64,000 nt of DNA, taken from NCBI GenBank assembly GCA_009910795.1, contig VMEE01000083.1:1-64000 (forward strand). The letters are read 5' to 3'. Below are positions 16,301 through 24,157 of the stretch, piece after piece. The notes under the pieces are model-generated. The model did not search any database, was not told the origin of the DNA, and worked only from the letters and a program-made list of their open reading frames with translations. Source of the DNA: Dehalobacter sp. CP (lineage in GTDB: Bacteria > Bacillota_B > Desulfitobacteriia > Desulfitobacteriales > Syntrophobotulaceae). A program made the translations under genes and the position numbers. The stretch's first letter is position 1; every line of letters begins with the position of its first letter.

Positions 16301-16750
16301 TCTTATCGGCAAACAATAACGAAAAAAGGGGAAATGATGGCTACCTTCTTACTGGAGGATCTGACCGGAACGATTGAGGTTCTGGTATTTCCCAGATTGT
16401 TTCCGGAAGTTGTCAGGATGGACAACGACCATATTGTGGTTGTTCACGGTCGTTATTATGTGAATGAAGATGAAAAGAAAATATTTGCTGAAAAAGTTCT
16501 GCCGATCGAGGAATGTAGCGTCAAACCGGATAAATTGTTTCTGAAGATTCCAAGCAATCAGGATACGGAGCTGACCGATAAGATCCTGGCGGTTCTTGGG
16601 GCATTTCGCGGAACGCATCCTGTCTATTTCTTTTGCCAGGATAATAAGAAGACCTTTGAGATAAGTCCAAATTATTTTGTCAGGCCATCTGAAGAGCTTG
16701 ACAGGGCGCTTATTGCGCTTTTGGGAAATGATCAGGTAAGATGGCAATAA
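13337..16750 (+). CDS. dnaE: DNA polymerase III alpha subunit
   Basis: The 1137-residue replicative polymerase is of the DnaE (not PolC) type. It has the N-terminal PHP domain (FTHLHVHTEYSLLDGAARI), the palm with the catalytic aspartates in MPDIDIDFDPEGREKVI (about 393-408), the GPGRGSAAASMVAYLLGI motif, the fingers and beta-binding region, and a C-terminal OB fold (KGEMMATFLLEDLTGTIEVLVF, near 1000). Clostridia usually carry this as well as PolC, where it extends primers or acts in lagging-strand synthesis. The length is normal. It follows the YtoI-like gene almost directly and is probably read from the same promoter. Confidence 0.95.
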   Translation: MFTHLHVHTEYSLLDGAARINDLVHSAAELEMPALAITDHGVMYGVLDFYKACGKQGIKPIIGCEIYMAPGKRTERVLGKDDKNYHLVLLAETNEGYQNLVKIVSQANVDGFYYKPRADKELLQQHSKGLIALSACLGGEIPEYLMQDNPARARAAAMEYLDIFGPEHFYLELQDHGITDQRKVNAGLWDLHRETRIPLLATNDVHYIRKEDASVQDILLCIQTGKTLADSSRMSFEGSEYYLKSKQEMNLLFGETPEVLRQTNEIAERCNVSFSFGQHYLPVYEVPEGCTLDEYLRELCWKAFPVFYPDATPEQRERLEYELGIITQTGFSGYFLIVSDFCRYAREHDVAVGPGRGSAAASMVAYLLGITSVEPLRHDLLFERFLNPERISMPDIDIDFDPEGREKVIKYVTEKYGEEKVCQIITFGTMGAKGVLRDVGRVLNIPLSKVDKVAKAVPFELGMTLERALTVSPELQKMVREEEEIKRLYEISKSLEGMPRHASTHAAGVVIARDELTSYLPLQKTSDGLLMTQFPMKLVEEIGLLKMDFLGLRNLTILTKAQANIGKTRGIRLDLNHLPLDDQATYQLLSEGNSTGVFQLESGGMRAILKDLKPSCFEDIIAVLALYRPGPMEQIPEFVRRKHGGQIKVLHQKMEEILRPTYGIIVYQEQVMQIAQNLGGYSLGRADLLRRAMGKKDKKIMAEERQNFIYGLQDSGGEWIVPGALRLGIGEKEAEEIFDLMAKFAEYGFNKGHATAYAMISYQTAYLKANYPLEYTAALLSSVIGASDKVTFYIQEARSSGIEILPPDVQYSYRDFTIEHGAIRFGLEAIRNVGTQVVDRIIAERENGPFTSFYDFIVRMDAKVLNKRTLESLIKAGAFQSLCSRAQAMKVLDQALELAQNRQKDSESGQMSLFDLDQDLDGGLVMPEIPEFSENEILKMEREYIGIYLTAHPLYSVNDLLRKITSSEIAACLESTEEKKVILGGIINSYRQTITKKGEMMATFLLEDLTGTIEVLVFPRLFPEVVRMDNDHIVVVHGRYYVNEDEKKIFAEKVLPIEECSVKPDKLFLKIPSNQDTELTDKILAVLGAFRGTHPVYFFCQDNKKTFEISPNYFVRPSEELDRALIALLGNDQVRWQ

Positions 16751-16848
16751 AAATTTGTTGGAAGAGGCAGGATATTGCCGCTTTGGGGCGAATCCCATAA
16801 ATAGATTTTATGACACTAAGATATTTTCTAGACTGAAGGAGATTTTTT

Positions 16849-17334
16849 GTGCGAACTGCAATATACCCGGGGACATTCGATCCAGTAACCAATGGACACC
16901 TTGACATCCTGCATAGAGCCATTTATCTTTTTGACCGTGTCATTGTGGCAGTAGCTTCCGAAAGTAACAAACAGACGCTTTTTTCCTTGGAAGAAAGACA
17001 GAAACTGTTGAGATGCGAAACCAGCGATATGGAAAATGTTGAAGTCAAGTCTTTTGGCGGTCTGACTGTGGATTTTGCGCGTGAATGCGGAGCTATTGCG
17101 CTGATCAGAGGTTTGCGGGCCATGACTGATTTCGAATACGAATTTCAGCTGGCTTTGATGAATAAAAAGCTGGCTCCCGACATCGAGACCGTCTTTTTAA
17201 TGACAAAAAGCGAGTATTCGTTCATCAGTTCCAGCTCGATCAAATCGGCGGCAAGTCTGCAAGGAGATGTTTCAGGATTAGTTCCGCCGAATGTGGAGAA
17301 AGCAATGATTCAAAAGTATAATAAGATGGTCTAA
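16849..17334 (+). CDS. coaD: Phosphopantetheine adenylyltransferase
   Basis: The 161-residue enzyme transfers AMP from ATP to 4'-phosphopantetheine to make dephospho-CoA. Nucleotidyltransferase motifs are YPGTFDPVTNGHLDIL (HxGH-type site), AIALIRGLRAMTDFEYEFQ and the ISSSSIK signature. The start is GTG at 16849 behind GAAGGAGATTTTTT; the next ATG would remove the catalytic loop. It is 98 bases after dnaE. The following step enzyme, coaE, is encoded at 33.2 kb. Confidence 0.95.
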   Translation: MRTAIYPGTFDPVTNGHLDILHRAIYLFDRVIVAVASESNKQTLFSLEERQKLLRCETSDMENVEVKSFGGLTVDFARECGAIALIRGLRAMTDFEYEFQLALMNKKLAPDIETVFLMTKSEYSFISSSSIKSAASLQGDVSGLVPPNVEKAMIQKYNKMV

Positions 17335-17355
17335 ACGCTTATTGGAGGATAGAAT

Positions 17356-17553
17356 ATGTGGACAGTCATTTATATAGCACCAAATAAAGCAGTTGCTGAA
17401 AAATATCAAAAAGCATTTGCAGACGAAGGTATTTTAGTCCAGCTAAAAGCAGTTGGTTCACAGGAATCCACCGACGTAAGCGTCGAAATACTCGTGCCGG
17501 AATCGGAGGCTGAGGAAGCCAACGAGATTCTGACCGGTATTATGCGTTCATAA
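17356..17553 (+). CDS. Small ferredoxin-fold protein, DUF2007-like
   Basis: The 65-residue protein (MWTVIYIAPNKAVAEKYQKA, a Val-rich middle, then LVPESEAEEANEIL) has the beta-alpha-beta pattern of small putative signal-transducing proteins (DUF2007-like). Clostridial relatives next to coaD are often labelled glutamate decarboxylase; nothing in 65 residues supports such an activity. It follows coaD by 21 bases, with GGAGGATAGAAT as ribosome site. Confidence 0.6.
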   Translation: MWTVIYIAPNKAVAEKYQKAFADEGILVQLKAVGSQESTDVSVEILVPESEAEEANEILTGIMRS

Positions 17554-17662
17554 TCCAAGTTGTCTTTATCGGAGTGAAAAATAATATGAAAATAGCCGTA
17601 AAAAAGTGGCAATGTACTTGCGTTTTTGACGCTGATACTATAAAATAGCAAAAGTAAGGCGT

Positions 17663-17749
17663 GCCGAAGTGGCGGAATTGGCAGACGCGTCGGTCTCAAA
17701 AACCGATATCTGTGAGGATGTGCCGGTTCGACCCCGGCCTTCGGCACCA
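17663..17749 (+). tRNA. tRNA-Leu (CAA)
   Basis: The acceptor arms GCCGAAG (17663-17669) and CTTCGGC (17739-17745) are followed by discriminator A and an encoded CCA. The D-arm begins GGCGGAATTGGCAGACGCG. The anticodon stem TCGGT/ACCGA holds the loop CTCAAAA, giving anticodon CAA. A long variable arm (ATCTGTGAGGAT region) is class II, and the T-loop is GGTTCGACCCC. The gene is 87 bases including CCA and reads UUG codons. Confidence 0.95.
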
Positions 17750-17810
17750 AGTAATTTAAAGGCTTAAAATATAGAAGAACTATGAATGGTGAAAGATATA
17801 CGAACATCGA

Positions 17811-17843
17811 AGCCCCGAGGGAGTAAGATCCTTCGGGGCTTTC
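17811..17843. terminator. Terminator after tRNA-Leu
   Basis: AGCCCCGAGGg (17811-17821) pairs with CCTTCGGGGCT (17829-17839), 11 bp with one G-U pair, followed by TTCG. It also faces the end of the minus-strand spore-protein gene. Confidence 0.75.
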
Positions 17844-17862
17844 GCTGTCATGGCTGGATGAT

Positions 17863-18012
17863 TTAGATTTTACCGTTAATGTATTCAAAGGTTTTCTTAA
17901 CCATGCTACCTCCAACAGAGCCGTTTTGTCTTGCGGAGGTGTCTGGACCTAAGTTAACATTAAGCTCGCTGGCAACGCTTTGTTTGTTAACCGGCAGTTT
18001 ATACTTAGCCAT
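17863..18012 (-). CDS. Alpha/beta-type small acid-soluble spore protein (49 aa)
   Basis: The frame is 49 codons, starting MAKYKLPVNKQSVASELNVN and ending FEYINGKI. It contains SVASEL (protease region) and SARQNGSVGGSMVKK, the conserved DNA-binding segment of alpha/beta SASPs. It is shorter than the usual 60-70 residues, and the normally acidic residue before the cleavage site is replaced. The ATG at 18012 follows AGGAGGGATATCTA. A sigma-G-like promoter is possible on the minus strand (GTATT at 18070-18066, GATACTA at 18050-18044). It protects DNA in the dormant spore. Confidence 0.85.
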   Translation of the reverse strand: MAKYKLPVNKQSVASELNVNLGPDTSARQNGSVGGSMVKKTFEYINGKI

Positions 18013-18317
18013 TAGATATCCCTCCTTTTTGTTTATTTATCTGTAGTATCTGCATATAGGAATAAAATACACAGGTAGTTTATTTTAATTCAGTAAGTTT
18101 TTAACATTTAGACCAGGGATTGTTCTCGGTTTGTTGTTTTGTTTGGCTGCATCCCATGAGCGGGATTGCCAGAAAGAAGCTTATTATTTTTTGCAAGCCT
18201 TATATACAATAAATGTATATACCTGTATAAAATCAGGATTTTAGCCAAATTTTGAGTTTTGGGGCAGGAAATGAAATCTTCATAGCGAAGTAATAAAACC
18301 GGAAAGGGGGGATTGAA
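18013..18317. other. Divergent promoter region
   Basis: This is AT-rich sequence between the minus-strand spore gene and the plus-strand gene at 18318. Apart from the sigma-G-like boxes noted for the spore gene, I see the partial palindrome TATATACAATAAATGTATATA near 18201. No gene is supported. Confidence 0.4.
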
Positions 18318-18620
18318 ATGGAAAACCAATTTGCTGAACTGTATCATGACTTTGAGATGTATCAACACTGCCAGCTTATCTTTTCAGAACAGGCTCCGGA
18401 TGGCATAAAAATCCAGCAAATCTCTTATGATACATTTAAACCGATTAAAGATGATAACGGGATATTATACTTCCCAATGAACGAACTCGGTTTCGGGTAT
18501 TTTATAACCAATAATTTTAATATTGTGAAAATGCCTTCCAAGCAGAAAAAAGTAATGTATAGGATTGAAAAAGATGGAGAAGAATACTTTTCCATTTATT
18601 TATTTGGTCCAAAGAAGTAA
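18318..18620 (+). CDS. Hypothetical protein (100 aa)
   Basis: The 100-residue soluble protein (MENQFAELYHDFEMYQHCQL, then KDDNGILYFPMNELGFGYFI) has no signal or membrane segment. It is mixed alpha/beta and somewhat aromatic, and I do not recognise it. The ATG follows AAAGGGGGGATTGAA closely, so expression is likely. It is alone between the spore gene and a hairpin-rich spacer. Confidence 0.6.
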   Translation: MENQFAELYHDFEMYQHCQLIFSEQAPDGIKIQQISYDTFKPIKDDNGILYFPMNELGFGYFITNNFNIVKMPSKQKKVMYRIEKDGEEYFSIYLFGPKK

Positions 18621-18986
18621 TTGCGTGCCTTTCCGTAACCCTCACAATTACTAATTACTTTAAGTTTTTTGAGTTCTATTGCCATAAAGAATTTAGAAAA
18701 CTGCAAGTAAGTTGGCAGGTTTTACATTGTTCCAGTGTAAAACGGTTACATACTAAAAGGTAGAACAAATTTGCAATCGACAATTCACGAATACGGGTGT
18801 TTATGATTCGGATCTGAGTCTAAACACCCGTATTTGCTGTTCATCGGACAATGGTGTATTGAGAGACGATGGATGTAATCAAATGGTTCTTATGGTATTC
18901 TTAACATAGATGCCGGTATAAGGTTAGAGATCGGTGCAATACGCTTCAGGTTTGCTCTGGCAGTAAGCGCTGAGAGGAGTGTTTTT
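18621..18986. other. Gene-free spacer with two hairpins
   Basis: The spacer has a small hairpin TTTTACA/TGTAAAA (18720-18742) and a strong 14-bp one with arms AATACGGGTGTTTA (18790-18803) and TAAACACCCGTATT (18821-18834). Neither has a proper T-run, so the second is either a weak terminator or a structural site. The rest holds no supported gene. Confidence 0.6.
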
Positions 18987-19937
18987 TTGTTCGGGCTAAA
19001 ATTTTTATCAAAAAAAGTTTTAGGAGTCAGCATTGCCTGTCTTGTTGTGTTTGTGATGATCATTTCAACTGTTACGGCTCTATGGTCAGAAGATGAGCCT
19101 GCCTTCCAGACTGTCTCAGTGACAGAAATGGCAGATAAGGTGAAGAATATCAAAAAACAAGGCGGGACGATTGAATTCAGTCAAGACGAGATCAACAGCG
19201 CAATGGCTTTTTATTGCGAAAAGAAACTGCAGTCTGTCCCGTATCTTACAGGGCTTACTTCCAAGCTTGGGAAAAACAGGATTGAGATATTTGTTGGGGG
19301 AACAATCGGGCAGAAAATCAAATTTCAGCTATATTCAGAGGGGTATCTGTTTTACAGCGACGGGAGCATAGTCTATATACCGGAGAATTTTAAAATAGGC
19401 AAAATATTACTGCCGAAAGGCTTGGTCCTCAATAAGCTCAGCAAGATCAGGGCGATAGCTGATAAAGGAATTACCCTTGAAGGCGACACCCTTGTTTTAA
19501 CAAATGATTTTTTTCCTTTTGAGATCATAGCCTTTTCAGTAAAACCTGACAAGATGACATTCGAAGTGAAGAAAGACGAAAAAGTTTCGAGCAGCGAAAG
19601 TGCTGCCGGAGGCGCAAATTCAACTGGCCAAGGAGGAAGCGGTTCTCAAATTAATTCTGAAGCGACAAAAGTGCTGCTGCGTACTGTTTACAGCCAGTTA
19701 GGGATCGTCTATGCAAATGTAAAAACAGTGCAGGAAAAACAAATTGTCGGATTCATGATGACGGTTGTCAATAATCTGATCCAAAATCCTTCCTCGCCTT
19801 ATCGCGATCAAGCCGGCAGGGTCATCGCAGAATACAACAAGCTTACCGCGGAAGAAAAAAGTGATCTAAAGCTTGCGATGCTGACCTATATGGACACGGA
19901 TATCGCTTTGAAATTAAAGGATCTATTTGGATTATGA
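18987..19937 (+). CDS. Membrane-anchored extracytoplasmic protein, unknown
   Basis: The 316-residue protein has an N-terminal anchor (SKKVLGVSIACLVVFVMIISTVTAL, about 8-32). Then comes a beta-rich domain that opens with a helix (TIEFSQDEINSAMAFYCEKKLQ) and continues with LTGLTSKLGKNRIEIFVGGTIG and IVYIPENFKIGKILLPKGLVL. This resembles the YpmS/DUF2140 type of lipid-binding-like extracytoplasmic domain. A Ser/Gly-rich linker (about 205-225) leads to a helical tail. The start is TTG at 18987, 7 bases after GAGAGGAG. Localisation is clear, function unknown. Confidence 0.6.
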   Translation: MFGLKFLSKKVLGVSIACLVVFVMIISTVTALWSEDEPAFQTVSVTEMADKVKNIKKQGGTIEFSQDEINSAMAFYCEKKLQSVPYLTGLTSKLGKNRIEIFVGGTIGQKIKFQLYSEGYLFYSDGSIVYIPENFKIGKILLPKGLVLNKLSKIRAIADKGITLEGDTLVLTNDFFPFEIIAFSVKPDKMTFEVKKDEKVSSSESAAGGANSTGQGGSGSQINSEATKVLLRTVYSQLGIVYANVKTVQEKQIVGFMMTVVNNLIQNPSSPYRDQAGRVIAEYNKLTAEEKSDLKLAMLTYMDTDIALKLKDLFGL

Positions 19938-20078
19938 AAAACAACGAAGTAAGCATTAAATAAGCCGAAAATTGGCCGAAAATTGAGTATTAAATATGTA
20001 TTGAAGTTGATATCAAACGTGAATTTGTGGTATTATTAATTTTAATTGTCTTAGTATTCTTACTTTAGGAGGTCTCGT

Positions 20079-20744
20079 GTGCAGAGTGCAAGGGTTACCA
20101 TTTTTGCCGGTCACTATGGCAGCGGCAAGACGAGTGTTGCTGTAAACTACGCTTTGTGGCTGAAAAAAAGTCATCAGAAAGTCACCATTGCCGATCTGGA
20201 TATTGTTAACCCTTATTTCAGAACGAAAGATAGCGCGCAGATGCTGAAACGGTCAGGGATTAAGCTGATTTCCTCGGATTATGCGAATTCGAATGTTGAT
20301 ATTCCTGCTGTTCCGGGAGAAATCAATGCGGTATTTGACGAACGCGACGCCTATGCGGTGATCGATGTCGGCGGAGACGACAGAGGCGCCTATGCTCTCG
20401 GCCGCTATTACGAACAGCTTCACCGTACAGATGCTGCTGCCTGTATTGTTGTAAATATGTACCGGCCTTTAAGCCGCGATGCCGAAGCGACGATTAAAAT
20501 TAAATACGAAATTGAAGCCGCAGCGCGAATCAAATTTTCCGGAATTATTAATAATTCCAACCTGGGTAATGCTACTACCGCCTCTGATGTCATGAATTCG
20601 CTTCCTTACGCAGAGCAAATCTCTGCAAGGACGGGACTGCCGATTGTGATGACAACCGTGCAGAGAAGTCTGGCAGCGGAACTGGCAAGTAATATTCAAA
20701 ATATATTTCCAATAGATTTGGAGGAGTATGAATGGCAAAAGTGA
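20079..20744 (+). CDS. P-loop ATPase (MinD/ParA-like or CooC-like)
   Basis: The 221-residue protein has a classic P-loop near the N-terminus (FAGHYGSGKTSVAVNYA), then IADLDIVNPYFRTKD and AVIDVGGDDRGAYALGRYYEQ, which corresponds to Walker B / switch. It lacks the deviant KGGxGK lysine of true MinD. Nothing DNA-binding is visible. It overlaps korD by 13 bases, and the ribosome site of korD lies inside its last codons, so it belongs to the oxidoreductase operon. A role in assembling or activating the enzyme is a plausible inference. Start: GTG at 20079 after AGGAGGT. Confidence 0.7.
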   Translation: MQSARVTIFAGHYGSGKTSVAVNYALWLKKSHQKVTIADLDIVNPYFRTKDSAQMLKRSGIKLISSDYANSNVDIPAVPGEINAVFDERDAYAVIDVGGDDRGAYALGRYYEQLHRTDAAACIVVNMYRPLSRDAEATIKIKYEIEAAARIKFSGIINNSNLGNATTASDVMNSLPYAEQISARTGLPIVMTTVQRSLAAELASNIQNIFPIDLEEYEWQK

Positions 20745-20956
20745 CGAAACTAACAATCGAGGCAGACAGATGCAAAGGCTGCTCTCTTTGTGTAAATGCT
20801 TGTCCTAAGAAATTGCTCAGACTTTCGCCCGAAATCCTTAACAGCAAAGGATTTCATCCTGCGGAAATGACAGATCAGCAAGCGTGCACTGCCTGTGGAT
20901 TCTGCGCGATCATGTGTCCGGATGTTTGTATTCAGATTGAAAAAGAGGTGAATTAA
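20732..20956 (+). CDS. korD: 2-oxoacid:ferredoxin oxidoreductase delta subunit (2x[4Fe-4S])
   Basis: The 74-residue ferredoxin-type subunit has two cluster motifs, CKGCSLCVNACP and CTACGFCAIMCPDVC. It carries electrons from the catalytic subunits to free ferredoxin. It is the first catalytic-complex gene in the order delta-alpha-beta-gamma, with korA starting 5 bases after its stop. Four-subunit complexes with separate delta are typical of KOR and VOR enzymes in anaerobes. Confidence 0.85.
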   Translation: MAKVTKLTIEADRCKGCSLCVNACPKKLLRLSPEILNSKGFHPAEMTDQQACTACGFCAIMCPDVCIQIEKEVN

Positions 20957-20961
20957 AGAAA

Positions 20962-22026
20962 ATGGCGGAAAAAGTATTAATGAAGGGAAATGAAGCAATT
21001 GCTGAAGCCGCAATTATGGCCGGCTGCCGTCATTTCTTCGGTTATCCGATAACGCCTCAGACCGAGGTCGCAGCTTATATGGCTAAACGTATGCCGAAAA
21101 TCGGGGGAACCTATTTGCAGGCGGAAAGTGAAATTGCGGCCATCAACATGGTTTACGGAGCGTCCTCAGCGGGAGTCCGAGCGATGACGTCTTCATCGAG
21201 CCCGGGAATTTCCTTGAAAAGCGAAGGCTTATCCTATATGGCAGGAAGCGATCTGCCTGCAGTGCTGGTCAACATTCAGCGCGGCGGTCCTGGACTTGGC
21301 GGAATCCGTCCGTCCCAGTCCGACTATTTCCAGGCAACACGTTCTTCCGGTCACGGAGATTTTCATATGATTGTGCTCGCACCGAATAACGTTCAGGAAA
21401 TGTTCGACCTGACGATAGAAGCTTTTGAACTGGCTGACCAGTACCGGATGACCGCGATGATTTTAGGCGACGGGATGCTCGGACAGGTGATGGAGCCTGT
21501 GGACATCAGCCGCGGCGAAGCGGCGTCGAACGTTACCAAGGATTGGGCGCTGACTGGAACAAAAGGTCAGAGAAAAAGAAATGTCATTAATTCGCTTTAT
21601 CTCGAAGCCGAAGAGCTCGAGATGCTTAACTTGAAACGTTTTGAAAAATACGCGGAAGTTGAGAAAATTGCCAGAACGGACAATTACCTAACCGAGGATG
21701 CGGAAGTAATTATCGTTGCTTATGGTATCTGCGCCAGAATAGCCCGAAATGCGATTAACGAAGCCCGTAAAAAAGGCATAAAAGCAGGGTTGATTCGTCC
21801 GGTTACTTTATGGCCGTTCCCTAAAAACCAGCTAAAAGCCGCAGCGGAAAAAGCAAAGGCTTTTGTGGTGGTCGAAATGAGTATGGGTCAAATGATTCAG
21901 GACGTCGAACTGAGCATCCGCTGCAGCCGTCCGGTGCATCTCTGCAGCCGTACCGGCGGGATGGTTCCGACTCCAGAAGCTGTCTTGGAAGCCATAGAAA
22001 ACGCTGCGCAGGCGGAAAGGAGTTAA
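20962..22026 (+). CDS. korA: 2-oxoacid:ferredoxin oxidoreductase alpha subunit
   Basis: The 354-residue subunit contains the pyrimidine-domain partner of the thiamine diphosphate site: MKGNEAIAEAAIMAGCRHFFGYPITPQTEV, then TSSSSPGISLKSEGLSYMAGSDLPAVLVNIQRGGPGLGG. The length and GYPITPQ motif fit KorA/VorB rather than one-chain pyruvate oxidoreductases. It oxidises a 2-oxoacid (2-oxoglutarate or a branched-chain 2-oxoacid) to the acyl-CoA, reducing ferredoxin, or runs the reverse. The substrate cannot be fixed from sequence alone. Confidence 0.88.
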   Translation: MAEKVLMKGNEAIAEAAIMAGCRHFFGYPITPQTEVAAYMAKRMPKIGGTYLQAESEIAAINMVYGASSAGVRAMTSSSSPGISLKSEGLSYMAGSDLPAVLVNIQRGGPGLGGIRPSQSDYFQATRSSGHGDFHMIVLAPNNVQEMFDLTIEAFELADQYRMTAMILGDGMLGQVMEPVDISRGEAASNVTKDWALTGTKGQRKRNVINSLYLEAEELEMLNLKRFEKYAEVEKIARTDNYLTEDAEVIIVAYGICARIARNAINEARKKGIKAGLIRPVTLWPFPKNQLKAAAEKAKAFVVVEMSMGQMIQDVELSIRCSRPVHLCSRTGGMVPTPEAVLEAIENAAQAERS

Positions 22027-22772
22027 TGATGGAAATCGTTTTTCAAAGACCGAAAGCACTTTCAGATGTATCCAGTCATTATTGCCCCGGCTGTACCCAT
22101 GGGATTATTCACAGGCTGGTGGCAGAAGTTCTGGACGAACTTGATCTTACCGGAAAAACAGTCGGTGTCGCCCCTGTTGGCTGCGCTGTACTTGCTTATA
22201 ACTATTTTGAATGTGATATGGCGCAGGCAGCGCACGGCCGGGCTCCGGCAGTTGCGACAGGCCTTAAGCGCGCCAATCCGGCCAATATCGTATTTACGTA
22301 CCAGGGGGACGGAGACCTGGCAGCTATTGGGACGGCTGAGACCGTTCATGCAGCAGCCCGAGGTGAAAATATTACCATTATCTTCGTCAACAATGCCATT
22401 TACGGCATGACCGGCGGACAAATGGCCCCTACGACCATCCCTGGCCAGATCACGCAGACCTCTCCTTACGGAAGAGATCCAAAGTATGCAGGTTTCCCAT
22501 TGAAAATCTGCGAAACGCTTTCCACGATTGACGGGACGGCCTATGCGGAGCGGGTGTCCGTAGACAGTGTTAAAAATGTGATTAACGCCAAGAAGGCGAT
22601 CAAAAAGGCTTTTGAATACCAGAGCGCCGGGAAAGGCTTTACGATTGTCGAGGTTCTGTCGACCTGCTCGACCAACTGGGGGCTTGAGCCTGTTGAAGCG
22701 CTCACCTGGCTGCGCGAGAACCTGATTCCTTACTACCCGCTGGGTATCTATAAGGATAAGGAGGTTTTCTAA
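22026..22772 (+). CDS. korB: 2-oxoacid:ferredoxin oxidoreductase beta subunit
   Basis: The 248-residue thiamine diphosphate subunit shows YCPGCTHGIIHR, the TPP motif starting TYQGDGDLAAIGTAE and running to NNAIYGMTGGQMAPTT, and the C-terminal EVLSTCSTNWG. Start and stop interlock with its neighbours: the ATG overlaps the TAA of korA, and the TAA overlaps the ATG of korC. The order and spacing enforce equal synthesis of the subunits. Two in-frame ATGs (22026, 22029) are possible. Confidence 0.88.
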   Translation: MMEIVFQRPKALSDVSSHYCPGCTHGIIHRLVAEVLDELDLTGKTVGVAPVGCAVLAYNYFECDMAQAAHGRAPAVATGLKRANPANIVFTYQGDGDLAAIGTAETVHAAARGENITIIFVNNAIYGMTGGQMAPTTIPGQITQTSPYGRDPKYAGFPLKICETLSTIDGTAYAERVSVDSVKNVINAKKAIKKAFEYQSAGKGFTIVEVLSTCSTNWGLEPVEALTWLRENLIPYYPLGIYKDKEVF

Positions 22773-23311
22773 TGAGCACGACACTTGAACTTATGATTGC
22801 AGGTTTTGGCGGACAGGGTGTGCTGTTCGCCGGCAAAATTCTTGTCTATGCCGGGCTGCTCGCGGGCAAGGAAGTCAGCTGGCTTCCGTCCTACGGACCG
22901 GAAATGCGCGGCGGCACAGCCAATATCAACGTGATTGTCAGTGATACGCCGATCGGATCACCGATTATTACCTATCCCGGGATGTTGGTTGCGATGAACC
23001 AGCCGTCCCTCGAAAAATTTGAAATGGACGTCCAGAAAAACGGGACAATCATCGTGGATTCCTCCCTGATCCCGATTCAGGTACAGCGTCCCGATGTTCA
23101 GACCTTTTATATACCGGCCACGAGGCTGGCTGAAGATGCCGGTCTGAAAGGACTCGGGAATATGGTCATGGTTGGGAAAATTGCCAAGCAAGCCGGTATC
23201 TTTGATCTGGAGATGCTGAATAAAGCAGTATCCAAGTCGATTCCGGAGAGAAAGAAAGATCTTCTGGCATCCAATATCAAAGCGATAGAAATCGGGTATA
23301 AATTTAACTGA
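22772..23311 (+). CDS. korC: 2-oxoacid:ferredoxin oxidoreductase gamma subunit
   Basis: The 179-residue gamma subunit has the family pattern LMIAGFGGQGVLFAGKILVYAGL, LPSYGPEMRGGTANINVIVSD and LGNMVMVGKIAKQAGI. It contributes to CoA binding and holds the complex together. It is the last gene of the kor unit and is followed by four inverted repeats. The four kor genes with the upstream ATPase make one operon. Confidence 0.87.
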   Translation: MSTTLELMIAGFGGQGVLFAGKILVYAGLLAGKEVSWLPSYGPEMRGGTANINVIVSDTPIGSPIITYPGMLVAMNQPSLEKFEMDVQKNGTIIVDSSLIPIQVQRPDVQTFYIPATRLAEDAGLKGLGNMVMVGKIAKQAGIFDLEMLNKAVSKSIPERKKDLLASNIKAIEIGYKFN

Positions 23312-23326
23312 AGTCGTAGTGTCTTA

Positions 23327-23354
23327 ACTTAAGTCGTACCGTTTCGACTTAAGT
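23327..23354. repeat. Inverted repeat after korC
   Basis: ACTTAAGTCG (23327-23336) and CGACTTAAGT (23345-23354) form a perfect 10-bp stem with an 8-base loop. No T-run follows, so it is more likely a processing or structural site than a terminator. Confidence 0.6.
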
Positions 23355-23464
23355 ATTTCAAAAAAGTCTTGTAAAAGTATTGCCGTATTGTATTACAGCA
23401 TAGTATTATAATACTATTGAAACATAGTGTTATAGTATAGTAGTATGATTCGGCAATTATTTTA

Positions 23465-23556
23465 GTATAGCAGGAAGGCTCTAAGCGCTTTCTGCTATAC
23501 ATAAGTACAGCTAAGGCTGTAGCCTTAGCCAAGGCTTGGCTTCAGCCAAGTTTTAC
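23465..23556 (+). terminator. Three consecutive hairpins, the last a terminator
   Basis: In order: GTATAGCAG (23465-23473)/CTGCTATAC (23492-23500); GCTAAGGC-tgta-GCCTTAGC (23510-23529); CTTGGC-ttca-GCCAAG (23535-23550), followed by TTTTACTT. The last ends the kor operon. The first two add structure of unknown use. Confidence 0.7.
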
Positions 23557-23591
23557 TTAAAACAGGCAAATTATAAGGAGGTGCCATTAAC

Positions 23592-24143
23592 TTGACTGAT
23601 CAACTAAAGGACATGGGCGCACGTCTCTTGATGCTGCGCGAGTCAACGGGCTTCACGCCGGAAAAAATTGCTGAGATACTCGATGTTCCGGTTACGGATT
23701 ATCTTCAATATGAAGCAGGAGAAAAAGATTTTTCGTTTAGTTTTCTGTACAATGTTGCAGGTATTTTAGGGGTTGACGTACTGGATATCATCAGCGGCGA
23801 GTCACCGAAGCTATCCACCTGCTGCGTGGTCAGAGCCGGCGGCGGGTATGAGATCAACCGCCGAAAAGCTTACGATTACAAGCACTTGGCCTTCACCTTC
23901 CGCAATAAGAAAGCTGAACCGTTTATGGTGACAGTAGAACCGAACAATGCGATACCGGAACGTCATTCCCATGACGGGCAAGAATTCAATTACCTGGTTT
24001 CAGGATCCATGGACTTTTTTATCGGTGAGATGGTTTACGAACTCGGTGAGGGTGACAGCGTTTACTTCGATTCGTCCGTTCCCCACGCGATGAAGGCCCA
24101 TGGCGATGCTCCGGCAAAATTCCTGGCCATCGTCATGAAATAA
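23592..24143 (+). CDS. XRE-type HTH regulator with cupin domain
   Basis: The 183-residue protein has an N-terminal lambda-repressor-like HTH (ARLLMLRESTGFTPEKIAEILDV...YLQYEAGEKDFSFSFLYNVAGIL, about 8-62) and a C-terminal cupin (PNNAIPERHSHDGQEFNYLVSGSMDFFIG, then GDSVYFDSSVPHAM). The start is TTG at 23592, 8 bases after AAGGAGGTGCC. It precedes an acyl-CoA ligase by 14 bases. This XRE-cupin plus AMP-ligase pair is one I associate with Clostridia. The regulator probably senses a small carboxylate and controls the ligase, as inference. Confidence 0.82.
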   Translation: MTDQLKDMGARLLMLRESTGFTPEKIAEILDVPVTDYLQYEAGEKDFSFSFLYNVAGILGVDVLDIISGESPKLSTCCVVRAGGGYEINRRKAYDYKHLAFTFRNKKAEPFMVTVEPNNAIPERHSHDGQEFNYLVSGSMDFFIGEMVYELGEGDSVYFDSSVPHAMKAHGDAPAKFLAIVMK

Positions 24144-24157
24144 AGGAGGACGCGCAC

